From Catenaria anguillulae PL171 (Eukaryota > Blastocladiomycota > Blastocladiomycetes > Blastocladiales > Catenariaceae): a stretch of 64,000 nt of DNA. The notes beneath the pieces are model-generated. The model did not search any database and was not told where the DNA came from. It saw only the letters and a program-made list of their open reading frames with translations. Each line of letters starts with the position of its first letter. The first letter of the stretch is position 1. The position numbers and the translations under genes were made by a program. Below are positions 51,601 to 61,927 of the stretch, piece after piece. The stretch spans positions 434,001 to 498,000 of the forward strand of contig MCFL01000008.1 of assembly GCA_002102555.1 (NCBI GenBank), in the 5' to 3' direction.

Positions 51601-54600
51601 ATGTCAAGGACGACCAACCGCACATGCCGATACTGTGGTCAACAAGGCTTCAAGAGCGATGGCGGATTGACCAAGCACGAGCGTTATCACTGTCCACAAC
51701 GGCCCGCTGTTACGCCTGGCCCTGCCGGCTCGGCTCGTGTTTCGGCCCCTGTCCCACCACCGTCCGCTGCCCAGGCACCCGCTCCTCGCACAGTCGCATT
51801 CGCCGCACAGGAACTCGATCCAGCCTTTCTCGACACCCAACATGGCCAACGAGATCCTCCACCGCCTCTTCCACCCCGCCCGACAGCTGAGTCCGAATCC
51901 GAATCCGACGCGCCGCCACATCCAGCACCGACCGGATGCAACGTCCATGGCGTCCAGCTCGGACCAGGCATCCATCCTGCACCTGGCACGACCAAGCCTG
52001 TCCCCATCCCTTCTGCCCTTCAGCCCGACCCGCTGTTCCTCGATCGTCGACTTCAAGAAAACATCTTTGGCTCGTTCAAAACCTGGGAGGGTTTTCGTTG
52101 GGCAGTTCATCATGTATTGGAGGCCCAAAATTCGGACATGGAGGAGGGCCAGCTCCGAAATCTGATCCGAGACATTGCAAACAATCCGAATCTGGACCTC
52201 CCATCCGCTCAAAGCATTCGCAAGCAGCTACTCTCAAGCCCATTTGCCTTGCCGACGACTACGACCTTGTTCGAGGACAAGCAAAAGCGCCCTTACGTGT
52301 TTGTACATCGCGTCCTCAGTGCCGCGATTGAAGACCTTGTTGGCCGCACCTACCTTGCCGATGGGATCAAGCTGTCGGCGGAGGTGGAAATCCGATCCAT
52401 GCCCGAGGGCGGGTTTGAGCGCTACTACTCGGATTTGAATCGAGGTGATGCGTGGGCCGATGCTCAGATCCGAATCGGCAAGGATGGCGTGCTCATGTTG
52501 CCTTTCATCCTCTCCTCGGACAAGTCTCGTGTATGGTTTGTGCTCAATCACTCCATGGTTTGACCGCTGACTCACATCACCTCCCTACCTCGCCTGCAGG
52601 TTGAAAATCGTCGCTCTCTGTGGCCCATCTACCTCTCAACTCCCATTCATTCTTCAGAGGATCGCGGCCGGCCAACCATGTATGCGTACATTCTCCTTGG
52701 CTACTTGCTTCAACCCGACAAGATCCACGGCGACATTGGCGAGTCGACCCAGTCATCCACCATCAACAAGGACGTCTTCCAGGAGCTCATGAACGCCTTG
52801 TTTGACGACGAGTTCCGTGCCAACAGTCAACTGTATGTGAATCAGTTTTTCTTAATTTGCGCGAAGTATTTCTCACTTGTCATTTCTTTTTTACCTTCCA
52901 GCGGAACCCCTATCCGTTTTCCTTGTGGTCAATTGTATCACGCGCGCCAGCATTTGCTCCTCTACCTTGGCGACCTTCCCGAACTCGCACTTGTTACCCT
53001 CACTCGGCAAGGATCGGTCTGCCCTATGTGTAAGACAAAGAAAAAGGATTTCACGTTGCGCTGCAAGGATCCCGACCCGCATTCTTCCGACGAGATCATT
53101 GCACAGTATCGCAAGTGGCGGGATGATTCAAAAACGGCAATCGACAAGGCGGGAAAGAAAATGGGTGTACATTTGCGCCCAGTACGTGCCATTCTCTCAT
53201 TGCCACACACCCGATACTGCTCTTTCCAGCTCAATCTCATTCTCCTGTCATCATTTCAGAGTCCATTTTGGCGGCTGAAGGGATTCAATGTTTTTGATGC
53301 TCTCGGGGTTGACCCACTCCACCAACTTGACATTGGCGTTTTCGGGCGGCATTTAATGGGCGCCATCCTCGCCAAAGCCGAGCGCAAGGCTGCCGTCAAG
53401 CGACGCTTAGGCGACCGACTTCGCACCGTTCCATGCTTCTCGTCCAATCCGCTTCGTGTGCCCGAGTCCGCCGATGCATTTGAGAACTTGACGGGAAACG
53501 AGTGGCGCTCTATTGCTTCGGTATGTATCACATGCACCCCTCCTATACCCAACATCATCCTGCGTGTCTAACTGTTAACGGTTAATTTTTTACAGGTCAT
53601 GGTCGCCATTTTGATTGGGCTGTTCGACAAGGAAAAACTCAACAAAATCAGCATCCAAACATTCATGGCTTACAACGACGTATGTATTTACTGCTCGCGC
53701 CATGTTTACGGTGGTATGGATACTTACGAATTGTTGTTGAGCTTTTGCAGGTTTCTCGGCTCCTTTGCGTCCCTGTTGCAACCGACTCCATTCTCGCTCG
53801 GGCCGAAGAAGCACTTGACCGTCTGTTCAAGCTTGTGCCCAAGTTCTTTGCAGCATTTGGCATGGAAGTGCCGGCTGCTCTGACTCTCCATCTGCTCAAC
53901 CACTACACCTTGTCCGTGCGCCGATTCGGCACGCCCGCCCGCACGTCTACTGAACTCACTGTCGAGCTGCCGCACAAGGCATCGGCCAAAGACCCTGCCA
54001 AGCGGGTCAGTCGTCGTGACGTTCTCGAAGAGGGCGCATTTCGGTTTGTCGTCGCCCGTGATGCGTTGATGAAGCACTTTGTGTTTTTGGCCACGTACTA
54101 CCCGAACGAGATTGCGCGCGTCTCATGGGGGCCAAAGTTTGACGACCTGTTGCTGCGGATCGATCAAGTCCGTACTCTTGGGCTTCCGTGTGTTCCGCTT
54201 GAAAAAGCGCACCGTGGGACGATTCTTGCCGAGGCAAAGTTACAAGCACAACTTGAATCGATGGATGTCGACCAGCCAGGACATGCTCGAGTTGATGCTG
54301 ATGCTGACGCTGATGCCGACGCTGATGCCGAGTTTGACCCCTGGGTCATGAATATCAGCGAGTACGTCCAGAAAGTTGCTGCCCAATCCCAACCACTTGC
54401 ATCGGAACTGCAGGGCTCGGCGAGGTCGTTTCGTCCACAACTTTCTTCGTCCATGTCACCGTCATCACGACCCATCATTCAAGCAGGCGAGATCGTGGTT
54501 AAGACGCATGGTGAGACAACGTTGCGATACCCAGTTGCCAAGTACCGGCACCGTGCTCGTGGAATCTTGCCCAAGGAGCTTGAGCGTGACTTTGGTGGAT

Positions 54601-55508
54601 TGGAGGACGCCGAGCATCAACTCGCGCGATATGTACTCACAAAGTGCATGGGCCAGTGCGTCTCTTCTTTCTCTCGTTTTTCGAGCAAACGTCGAATTCC
54701 TCACTCACATGTTTACTTCCGACCAGGACAATCACTGCCAATGCACTGGACGCTGATTCCATTCGCACTGCCCTTGCTCACGTTCACGAGGTACGAAGGC
54801 TACATGTGATGCACGATTTGGTCTGGCGCGGTTCAACCTGGCTTACCTTTTCCGACCGTATTTGCCTTGAACAGTTCCGCCCAGCTCAACTCGCCGAAAT
54901 CAAGCGGCACAGCTCGCTTGAGAGTGCCAACGTCACGCTGACCGAGCCAATTCACGCTCGCCTAGCACCCTATCATGGCTCACTCCGCCGTGACTTTGTC
55001 ATCGTATGTTGCCCTCAAATATCCCCCTTCCATCGACAACATTCCCCCTGACGCCATTCTTTTTCTCCGCCTTCAGATCAAGCAAGAGCCGTCACACCGG
55101 CGTGGTGCCGCGTTTGATCGCTTGGTCCTTCGCGCACACTTTTTTGCGACGTTCAAATTTGGCCCCGACCGCTCGACAGCGGACCCGGTCTCCGTCGCAT
55201 TTGGTTGCCCGTTCAGCCGCCTTCCGCTTCCAGTCGGTCGCAAACAAGGCAAGACATTGGGTCGTGAGAGCGACAGCAAATTCTGTATTCTTCGGAACAC
55301 ACGCACGCTGACCGTTGTCGGATTGGATGCGTTGGAATGTGCCACTCACGCAATGCCTTTCTACCAAGGCTACGAGGCGTCCAGGCATGCAATGGAGCGT
55401 GACGTGATTGACGTCGAGTGCGATATGTGGTTGTTGAACGACGTGATCGATCGCGAGGTTTATCATTCCCATCGTGCGCCTGGCTTTGTAAAGAGCTTGT
55501 GTCTTTGA
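51601..55508 (+). CDS. Plavaka-family transposase, eight exons
   Basis: Exons 51601-52557, 52600-52832, 52902-53181, 53260-53520, 53596-53679, 53751-54655, 54727-55003 and 55077-55508; introns 42-85 bp; all phases agree, giving 1,142 aa. An N-terminal zinc finger (C9, C12, H26, C31 in CRYCGQQGFKSDGGLTKHE) matches the finger usual in Plavaka proteins. A Pro-rich linker follows, then the catalytic region with WPIYLSTPI, a CPMC pair (SVCPMCKTKKKDF) and the diagnostic DPLHQLDIGVFGRH block. A later Asp-Ala repeat (DADADADADA) lies near residue 835, before a basic C-terminal part. It would bind the element ends and cut and join DNA. No interrupting stop remains after splicing. Plavaka elements are best known from basidiomycetes and other fungi. 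Confidence 0.85.
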
Positions 55509-55699
55509 GTCGGAATACATAGCTGGTTCATTCAATTTTACTTTCTTGTTATCTGCATCTGACTTCTGCGGTCACCTCCAACTTTGGGCAACTTCAGCAG
55601 ATTTGCATCAGCTTCTGCTCAAATCGACACATTCCTGCGGAAATCGGCCGCTCTCAATCGTTCCCACAGATATCTGCGCACTGCCACCCCCACCACTTT
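55509..55699. other. Right end of the Plavaka element
   Basis: A non-coding subterminal region with several CTGC/GCAGA motifs, mirrored by CTGCAAAAG motifs at the left end near 47,096-47,120. It ends in the terminal inverted repeat CCCCCACCACTTT. Confidence 0.6.
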
Positions 55700-55703
55700 C
55701 ATG
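55700..55703. repeat. Target duplication of the Plavaka element, right copy (CATG)
   Basis: Matches 47062-47065. Confidence 0.65.
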
Positions 55704-56355
55704 ACGTTGTCGGCATGAGGGCGCGAATCACGGACAGCTCGTGCATAGATCTCAAGCTAGCTAATGGGGAACTAGTCACAGTGTTCCATATCAGCTTCCC
55801 TGCAGACACGAAGTTTGCCCAAGCGGAGAGTGATTCCCCAAACATTGTCACGCCATCATCACCTCCGGCGCACGTTTTCGTTCAGGTTGATGCTTTCTCT
55901 GCCGACGGCCCCAAATTGGACCCAAGCCTGCCAGCAGATTGGCCACCAAATGTCATTGCGTTGCCACTGAAGAGCACGGAATTCTGACGAACAAGCTGAG
56001 GGAGTTGCCGGTTGAGGTGTCGATTCGACAGTACCCCTTGGTGCCTGGTTATGCCCTAACAGTGTACGGCGTTCAAGGCCTGACGCTCGACTCACTATGT
56101 GTGCATAACCCTGTCGCGAGCAAGTCAAGTTGGGCAAGCCTCTACGTCATGCTCTCGCAAGTCACAAGTTCGGCCGGCCTATGGTTGGACTTTGACTTTC
56201 CTGAGGATTTGGACAAGGACTTCTTCTCGAAGTTCCAACCACCAAATGAGTTGAGAAGCGCGTCAGATGCGATCGAGGCGAAAGGAAAGGACATGGAATT
56301 ATGGTTAGAGTCACTTTGTTCCGGCTGCTGCAATCACTTCAAGCGGAATACATGA
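55704..56355 (+). pseudogene. Pif1-like helicase, C-terminal part, 3' of the Plavaka insertion
   Basis: The plus strand encodes LKLANGELVTV and DWPPNVIALP, then in a second frame VSIRQYPLVPGYALTVYGVQGLTLD (motifs V and VI region of Pif1-like helicases) and SWASLYVMLSQVTSSAGLWL. The order continues the part left of the insertion. The reading frame is not continuous, so the copy is decayed independently of the insertion. It ends just before the right 17-bp inverted repeat. Confidence 0.75.
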
Positions 56356-56364
56356 CGCAACGTT

Positions 56365-56841
56365 TCAGATGTCTCTTCCATGCTTCATACAGATGCAGAC
56401 GATGATCACCTTTCGCATCGTGCTCAAGCTGGCTTGACGCAACGTTGAATCAACAAATTGCAGATTGAGCTGATCCAACGTGACGGTTGGATCCTTGAAG
56501 ACGTTTCGGGTATGGTCGAGGACGTGCTTGATGTCCATGTCCGTGTGTGATGGCGGCAAGAAGACGAGGATCCGCGACTTGGAGCTGGCCGTGGATGCGC
56601 CACAGTTGCTGGCAACACTTTGCGTTGGAGTGGAGTCAGCCGGCGCCAGAGCGAGATCAGGAGCTGGAGCTGGGCTGGCAGGGCGCGAGGGCGGGAGCGG
56701 AAAGGTCGAGGCGACAATCGTGGTGAGCGAGTCTGTGAGCACGCCGACGACGTCTGCCTTTGGCTGGGCGGCAGCAGGTGGCGTCATGATCAAGCGAGAG
56801 TCGGGCGTCTTGACGTCTGCGGGCGAGCTCGAGTGGAGCAT
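56365..56841 (-). CDS. Lone N-module of the RRM-like family (gene G, probable displaced 5' end of F)
   Basis: The ATG at 56841-56839 (MLHSSSPADVKTPDSRL) opens 158 codons. After a Pro/Ala-rich start, the N-module runs from KSRILVFLPPSHTDMDIKHV to VTLDQLNLQFVDS. No RRM-like repeat follows: the frame crosses the 17-bp inverted repeat at 56401-56417 and stops shortly after, in DNA of the inserted unit. The last residues (KVIIVCICMKHGRDI) are therefore probably not ancestral. Same orientation as gene F at 44,833-45,771, which lacks exactly this module. Confidence 0.7.
   Translation of the reverse strand: MLHSSSPADVKTPDSRLIMTPPAAAQPKADVVGVLTDSLTTIVASTFPLPPSRPASPAPAPDLALAPADSTPTQSVASNCGASTASSKSRILVFLPPSHTDMDIKHVLDHTRNVFKDPTVTLDQLNLQFVDSTLRQASLSTMRKVIIVCICMKHGRDI
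56401..56417 (-). repeat. 17-bp inverted repeat, right copy
   Basis: GATGATCACCTTTCGCA, the exact reverse complement of 45776-45792. Confidence 0.75.
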
Positions 56842-57227
56842 GAGCTGGGCGAGGGTGACAGCCTGAGAGAATCAACGAAATGAGTGCGCTGATTGCGTCA
56901 AGTGTTGCCGGACATGCACGCGGGATGATGCAACACTGGCTGCGACCAAGTGCACTCTTGGGTACATGTACATCCGAAATATTTACCGGATTGGCCATGC
57001 TTAACCCCTATGGGACCACAGATCTGCACGCACGATACATGAATTTTCAAAGCTCTTTTTCACACCCATTTCCATGTGAAAATAACTGGAAAAGAACTTG
57101 AATGAAACGTTGAAGCCGTGAGCTTTATCATCATGCCGTAATTTAACAGTTATGTTGGGATGGGGCCAAGGGAAGGACAGGGCAATTTTACACGGACACT
57201 GCATGGCGTGATCACAGTGGCAAAACC

Positions 57228-57249
57228 CTGTGTATCGCGCGATACACAG
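57228..57249. repeat. 22-bp perfect palindrome in the MITE
   Basis: Each half is CTGTGTATCGC or its complement. It shares an 18-bp palindromic core with the copy at 57705-57722. Confidence 0.9.
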
Positions 57250-57704
57250 CAAAATGCATGGCGAAAAATGTAAGCCCGGATTTCGCGGTCTTCAAGGTTT
57301 CATTTCGCCACGGCCGTTGGCACTCATGTGGGCCTGAGCCATGCGGTCAGTTTGAGCCTATTTGGGGCCGATTTGGTCCGATGGCTGGTGAAGGGGCTTG
57401 GTTCAAAGGTTGAACGTTTGGAACGCCGGTTCGGGAGGAATACTGACCGCAATGAGCTGCAACCGGGCTCAATCGCTTCTTTGAAAGCCAAGGAATCGAA
57501 TGATGCCACGGAAAGCTCGTTGTGAGCTATGGGTGCGGGTTCTTGAATTCCGTGAAAAACGTTTATGAGTCCGTGTGCTTCTTTCATCGGCTCAGTCCGC
57601 CCCTGGTATCGACAGATAGCTGAGACAGTGCATGACGAAACATCATGAAAAATTCAGTGTATTTATTATGCCTGTCGGCCCAGAAAATGCAAAAAACGCG
57701 CCCG

Positions 57705-57722
57705 TGTATCGCGCGATACACA
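57705..57722. repeat. 18-bp perfect palindrome in the MITE
   Basis: GTGTATCGCGCGATACAC, 14 bp inside the right end of the MITE. The same core occurs at 57230-57247. It could be a protein-binding or hairpin site. Confidence 0.9.
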
Positions 57723-58039
57723 TGGCCCTGTAGGGGTTAAAGTCAGATCAGACTGAGCTGAGGCGCGAGACAGATGGTTCAGCAAACGTATTTGATCATC
57801 GTGTCTCACACAATTTGATGATGATCGAATCCAAAATCCAACGAGATGGGCAAATCACCGCTGTCCATGTCCATGTGACGCCGTCCACTCATTTCGCTGG
57901 CATTAATCCTGTGCTCGAGTAAGGTGCCAGTGAGCATAGCGATCGACCTCACTCTTGTCCCTTCTCTCTGCCCTGCCATCGTCAACGACTCGGCGGCAAT
58001 ACTTACCAAAGTCAGTTGTTTCATCATCCAAGTGTCATC

Positions 58040-60701
58040 ATGGCAGACTGTACGTCATCACACGACATCCATCGACACCAAATCTCATTAGTGACCCCGA
58101 CCTAATTCTCTCCTCCCTCTTCTAGCTGCATACACCTACCCTCCGCCTGCGGTCCCGCCTCAAGCAAAGCCACAGCTTTTCCGCCGTCCCGAAGTCGCTG
58201 CCCATGGCTCGCTCATGCTCATCCTCTTTGGCCTCGTCTTCCCATCCATGGCCGTGCTCGCCCGCTACGCCCGACCACATGTCCGGGACTGGGCACGCAT
58301 CCACGGCGCCATCCAAACCCTTGCCGCACTGCTCACCGTCATCTCGGCTCTGCTCGTTCTAAACAACGACTATGCGTGCACAAAGCCGCACAAACAGTTT
58401 GGCATTCTCATCTTGGTGCTTCTTGGCGTCCAAGTTGCCGGTGGCATTGCGCATTATCGCACATTGGTCGGCCCACCTGCCCAAGTGCCGCACGGTGTAT
58501 ATCGCAATGGACGCGTCCACGCCACCATTGGTGCCGTGATTCTCATACTCGGCGTGGTGCAAATGCCGCAGGGCATTCACCATGGGTGGCGGTTCATGTC
58601 GGCCGACGGGTGGAAAAGCCCCTGGTACGTTGTTTACTACATCCTCATGTGCATTTGGGCCATCGTCGTTGCCGTGTTGGAGGCAAGGAGGCAAGTGACT
58701 CAGAGGCGGCTGCGGATCAAGCGTGATGTCGACGACCACTACTTGCCATTGTCCTTGTTTGCGCCGTCACATCATCACGCCTTGTCGACGTCAACCGCAA
58801 CTGCTGCCCAAGCTGTGCCAGATGTGTCGAATGTATTGGCCGTCACCACAGCACATGCGGCCGCATCCCATGCGCGGTCGCTGGGCCTGCCGGAGGTCAC
58901 CTGGGCTCAGGTCGAATCTGCCATTGAGGATGATGCAAAGTCCTGGATCGTTGGGCCGGGCGGCGTCGTCTACGACATTCGCAAGTGGATCACAGCACAC
59001 CCTGGGGGACCCCAAGTCCTGCTCGACGCCATTGGCTGCAATGTCTCACTCGACTACTTCAACGTGGAAACATTTGACGTGCACCGATTCAAGCCGTTCC
59101 CCGAGCCGCTGTCTGCGTCTTCATCACCAAGTACAAGTGCAAGTCGGCCATCATCGTTTCATTGTCAACACATCATGTCTGCTTCGACGCAAATCGCGAC
59201 CCGCCGCGTCACCCAGTCCGACATGTCCCTCGTCCTAGCTGCTCGCCGCACACACATCCATTCGCCCACGGCCATCTCCAAACTTGCACCCATGGCCGCG
59301 GCCATCATTTCCGACGCAGGATCCGTGTTTGACAAGCACGAGTATCGCCGGTATGCCCTGACTGAGTACACCCCCGCTGGATCGAGCATGACCCGAATCT
59401 CGTTTACACTGCTGTACCCAAACGAGACGTATCCCGAAGAGCCCGCGTACTTTCTTCCCGGGCACTGCATCCAGATCCGGTTCCGGTCGTGGCCGCCCTT
59501 GGCCACCCGTGCTCACATTCGCCGCGCATCGGCATCGTCCAACTTGACAAAGTACACATCACGGTACCTGACGCCCATTTCGGGCAACATGACGCATCTA
59601 ACGTGCATGCTCAAGCTCGACCCGGGCGACGCACTTTCAACCTTGCTCGCATCCACATACGCCTCACCCAAGCAATACCAATTGCGTGGGCCATTTGGCA
59701 CCCCACTCATTAACCCGTCGCGCCCACTGCCCTTTTCCAACGGGTGCTGGGACCACGTGCTGTTTCTCGTGGCTGGTATGGCGGACGCGGCACTGGCTGT
59801 GCAGACATTGGCGTATTACTTTGCGCAAACCTACTGGCCCGTTGCATGCGTCGACGCGCATGTACCCCAAGGACACGGTCAAGTCTGCGTGCGAGTTGGC
59901 GAGCGGATCATGATTAGGCAAGTGCTGGCCAACGGGTGGGTGTGGGTGACGACGAGCGAGGGTGTTGGCGGCATGATCCCACTAAGGTGTATTGGCGCAT
60001 GGATCGGGCCAAATCCAAAGGTGACGGTTGTGGTGCATGAGAAGGACCGTGAGGCCGTGGGTGTGACCGAGATGCTTGAGTCGATTGCCACGGCGTATCC
60101 AAGCCAAGTCTTGGTGAATTACCGCCTGACGTGTCCTCCTACCGCGATGGAAGATCCCATGGCCGTGCGGGTGAGTCTAGGCGACATGTCGCAAGAGTTC
60201 ATTTCGTCGCTTTTGGCCGCAACTCACCACCCGCACCGCCAAGGCTCGCAGTCTACGGTCATCATGTGCGGCCCGGCACACGTCACAGCCGCTTGGGCTC
60301 GCTGGGCCATTGAATCCAGTCTCGTGGATTCACATTCGCTTATTGTCGTGCCTCACAACACCTGTCTCACCCACCTTCCGCCGCCACCAACCGTTGTGAC
60401 CCCACCGACCGCGGCCGAGCTGAATGCAATCGACGATGAGGACGATCTCACGTGCATCTTGCCGGCGTTCCCTGCGTCCGCATCATCGGCCTTGGCCATG
60501 CGCGACGATCAAGAGGATGAGGACGTCTTATGGTTGCCGCCGGCGTTGCCTGCACGCGTGGATCCCGTCACGGGGGAGATGGAGTGGATGTACATTCCGC
60601 CCAGTGAGACGATGGAGCAGAGTAGGGAAGATGCAGCGTCGTCGAGGGTTGGCCAAGGTGACAATGCCAACATTGGAGGTGCTCGAATGGGCAAAGCTTG
60701 A
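58040..60701 (+). CDS. Cytochrome b561 / cytochrome b5 / flavin reductase fusion with SH3-like insertion
   Basis: A 10-base exon 1 (58040-58049, ATG GCA GAC T) and exon 2 58126-60701, with a 76-bp intron (GTACGT...TTCTAG), give 861 aa. The short exon is preferred because it keeps AAHGSLM, the first heme-ligand region, in the protein; an internal ATG at 58215 would lose it. Residues 28-190 form five helices with His in AHGS, RIHGAI, PHKQFG and RVHATIG, a b561 core. Residues about 260-340 are cytochrome b5-like with AHPGG. Residues about 405-740 resemble a cytochrome b5 reductase (RYLTPIS, LRGPFGTP, VIMCGPAHV). Between the FAD and NAD lobes, residues about 570-630 look like SH3 (GERIMIRQVLANGWVWV ... 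GGMIPLRC). It probably passes NAD(P)H electrons across a membrane, for example to ferric iron; the acceptor is unknown. Confidence 0.8.
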
Positions 60702-61137
60702 AACAATTAGTGTGTCAGAAGTGGCAGCAGAATTCATTTTGAAGGAAATGAAATGTGATGCAAGTTGTGGAAGTGTGGTTGTGACAGGACATGGATGTTT
60801 ATCTTCGGCGTGTATCCATTCGACTCCAGCGATGATAAATTTACCAATGTCAAGCAAGTAGGTCAACACAGATGTACTGTGCCGAACCATGAATCGCACT
60901 GAATCGCACCAGCTCGGATTCGTTGTCTGACCGTCGCCCATGACCCGGCAATTTCCTTTCAGAAGATTGCTCTTAAGGTAGTACAGCTAGTCCGCCAGTT
61001 CTCCGCCAAGTGATGGGCCGTCGATCTGAGCATGTGAGACATGGAAGGGCCAGGGAGCTGTTCCTGGGCCATCGGAGATCGACGCCCATTGAAAAACTGA
61101 AATGTGACGCTCGCTCGGCACGCTCTGTCAACCAATA
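60702..61137. other. Intergenic gap
   Basis: No gene recognised. The 3' flank of the b561 fusion gene and the upstream region of the next gene. Confidence 0.4.
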
Positions 61138-61590
61138 ATGCCCTCTTTCCAAGATTATACCATATCGTCCTCAACCTTAACAAACATGTTTACCCAATCC
61201 ATCCGCTCGCTCGCTCGCCTGGTTCCATCGGCTGCCGCTTTCGGACCCATTCGCCACCACGCGGCCATGCGTCCAGCATTCCGTCGGACCGTCATGTCGA
61301 AAACCGCCCAAACAAATGTGACAGCCCATCGGACAACGTCTCCACCTCATCCACCTGCAGCTGCCGACCCGGCCATCGGCGCGGCCTCATCGCCGCCCCC
61401 TCAAGAACCAACTGATGATTACTTCTTTGTTTTTGTCTGGTGCTTCTTCCTGTACATGTTTTTGACCTTGCATGGAAACGTCTCCGACACGGCAAGGAAT
61501 ACCAAGGATATCAACAACAGTTTGAAAGAAATCAAGATCCAACTGGAGGAAATGGCAAAGGCGGAAAAGGAGCGCCAAAGGAGACTGTAA
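61138..61590 (+). CDS. Small probable mitochondrial membrane protein, 150 aa
   Basis: The first ATG is at 61138. A second in frame at 61186 gives MFTQSIRSLARLVPSAAAF, which looks like a mitochondrial presequence with Arg and no acidic residues, so the shorter form (134 aa) may be the real one. A Pro/Ala-rich linker follows, then one membrane helix (YFFVFVWCFFLYMFLTL) and a C-terminal coiled-coil-like amphipathic helix (DINNSLKEIKIQLEEMAKAEKE). I do not recognise the family; the layout is like small inner-membrane assembly or scaffold proteins. Single exon, intact, ordinary codon use. Confidence 0.65.
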   Translation: MPSFQDYTISSSTLTNMFTQSIRSLARLVPSAAAFGPIRHHAAMRPAFRRTVMSKTAQTNVTAHRTTSPPHPPAAADPAIGAASSPPPQEPTDDYFFVFVWCFFLYMFLTLHGNVSDTARNTKDINNSLKEIKIQLEEMAKAEKERQRRL

Positions 61591-61927
61591 ACGCCAGTGC
61601 GTGGATTCCGTGGATTCCCGGGCGGAGAGGGTTTGTGTTGTGAGCATCATGTTGTGTGTCAGGGTCGCCGTTGTACTGTATGCTGTTGTCATGTGAAGTC
61701 ATCAATCTCATGTATGCGTTACCTACAAACTAGTATGATACGTAAAATAAAGTTACAGTGTCTCGGTCCTCGGGACTTCCCATCATCAAGCATCGATCGA
61801 GTATTAATTCTTATTTCCAAAGGAGAGGATGTCGGTGGGACGTACTACTAGACAAACATTTAACAGACATTAGGGAAATGGGAACTTCCTGATGCCATGA
61901 CCACACCGGTGTGCGTATATACACTCA
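61591..61927. other. Intergenic gap
   Basis: AT-richer region between two plus-strand genes. An AATAAA-like signal (AAAATAAAG near 61,744) may end the upstream transcript. Nothing else was seen. Confidence 0.4.

Larger units (their letters stand above)
47066..55699 (+). mobile_element. Plavaka-type (CMC-like) DNA transposon, apparently intact
   Basis: An 8,634-bp element with short imperfect terminal inverted repeats: AAAGTGGTTGGGG at the left, CCCCCACCACTTT at the right. CATG is repeated outside. It carries a divergent gene pair: a six-exon accessory gene on the minus strand (47,372-49,403) and an eight-exon transposase on the plus strand (51,601-55,508). A long-inverted-repeat element of 1.25 kb lies in the spacer. 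It interrupts the Pif1-like frame. Both genes have clean open frames and intron phases, so the copy may be autonomous. Confidence 0.8.
45776..56417. mobile_element. Candidate inserted unit with 17-bp terminal inverted repeats and a decayed Pif1-like helicase
   Basis: The span between the perfect 17-bp inverted repeats is 10.6 kb, but 8.6 kb of it is a later Plavaka insertion, leaving about 2.0 kb for the original unit. That 2 kb contains a minisatellite and a 5'-shortened, broken Pif1-like helicase. Helitrons carry Pif1-like helicases but lack terminal inverted repeats, so the class is unclear. It may instead be a host or Helitron-derived fragment carried by a non-autonomous DNA element. Boundaries are inferred from the inverted repeats and from where the RRM-like family reading frames end on each side. 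Confidence 0.5.
57005..57736. mobile_element. piggyBac-type MITE, 732 bp
   Basis: Flanked on both sides by TTAA (57001-57004 and 57737-57740), the obligate piggyBac target. The ends are imperfect terminal inverted repeats, CCCCTATGGGACCA and (right end, reverse complement) CCCCTACAGGGCCA, with the CCC start typical of piggyBac. No transposase fits inside, so it is non-autonomous. Two perfect palindromes built on GTATCGCGCGATAC lie inside, one of them near the right end. Confidence 0.8.
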
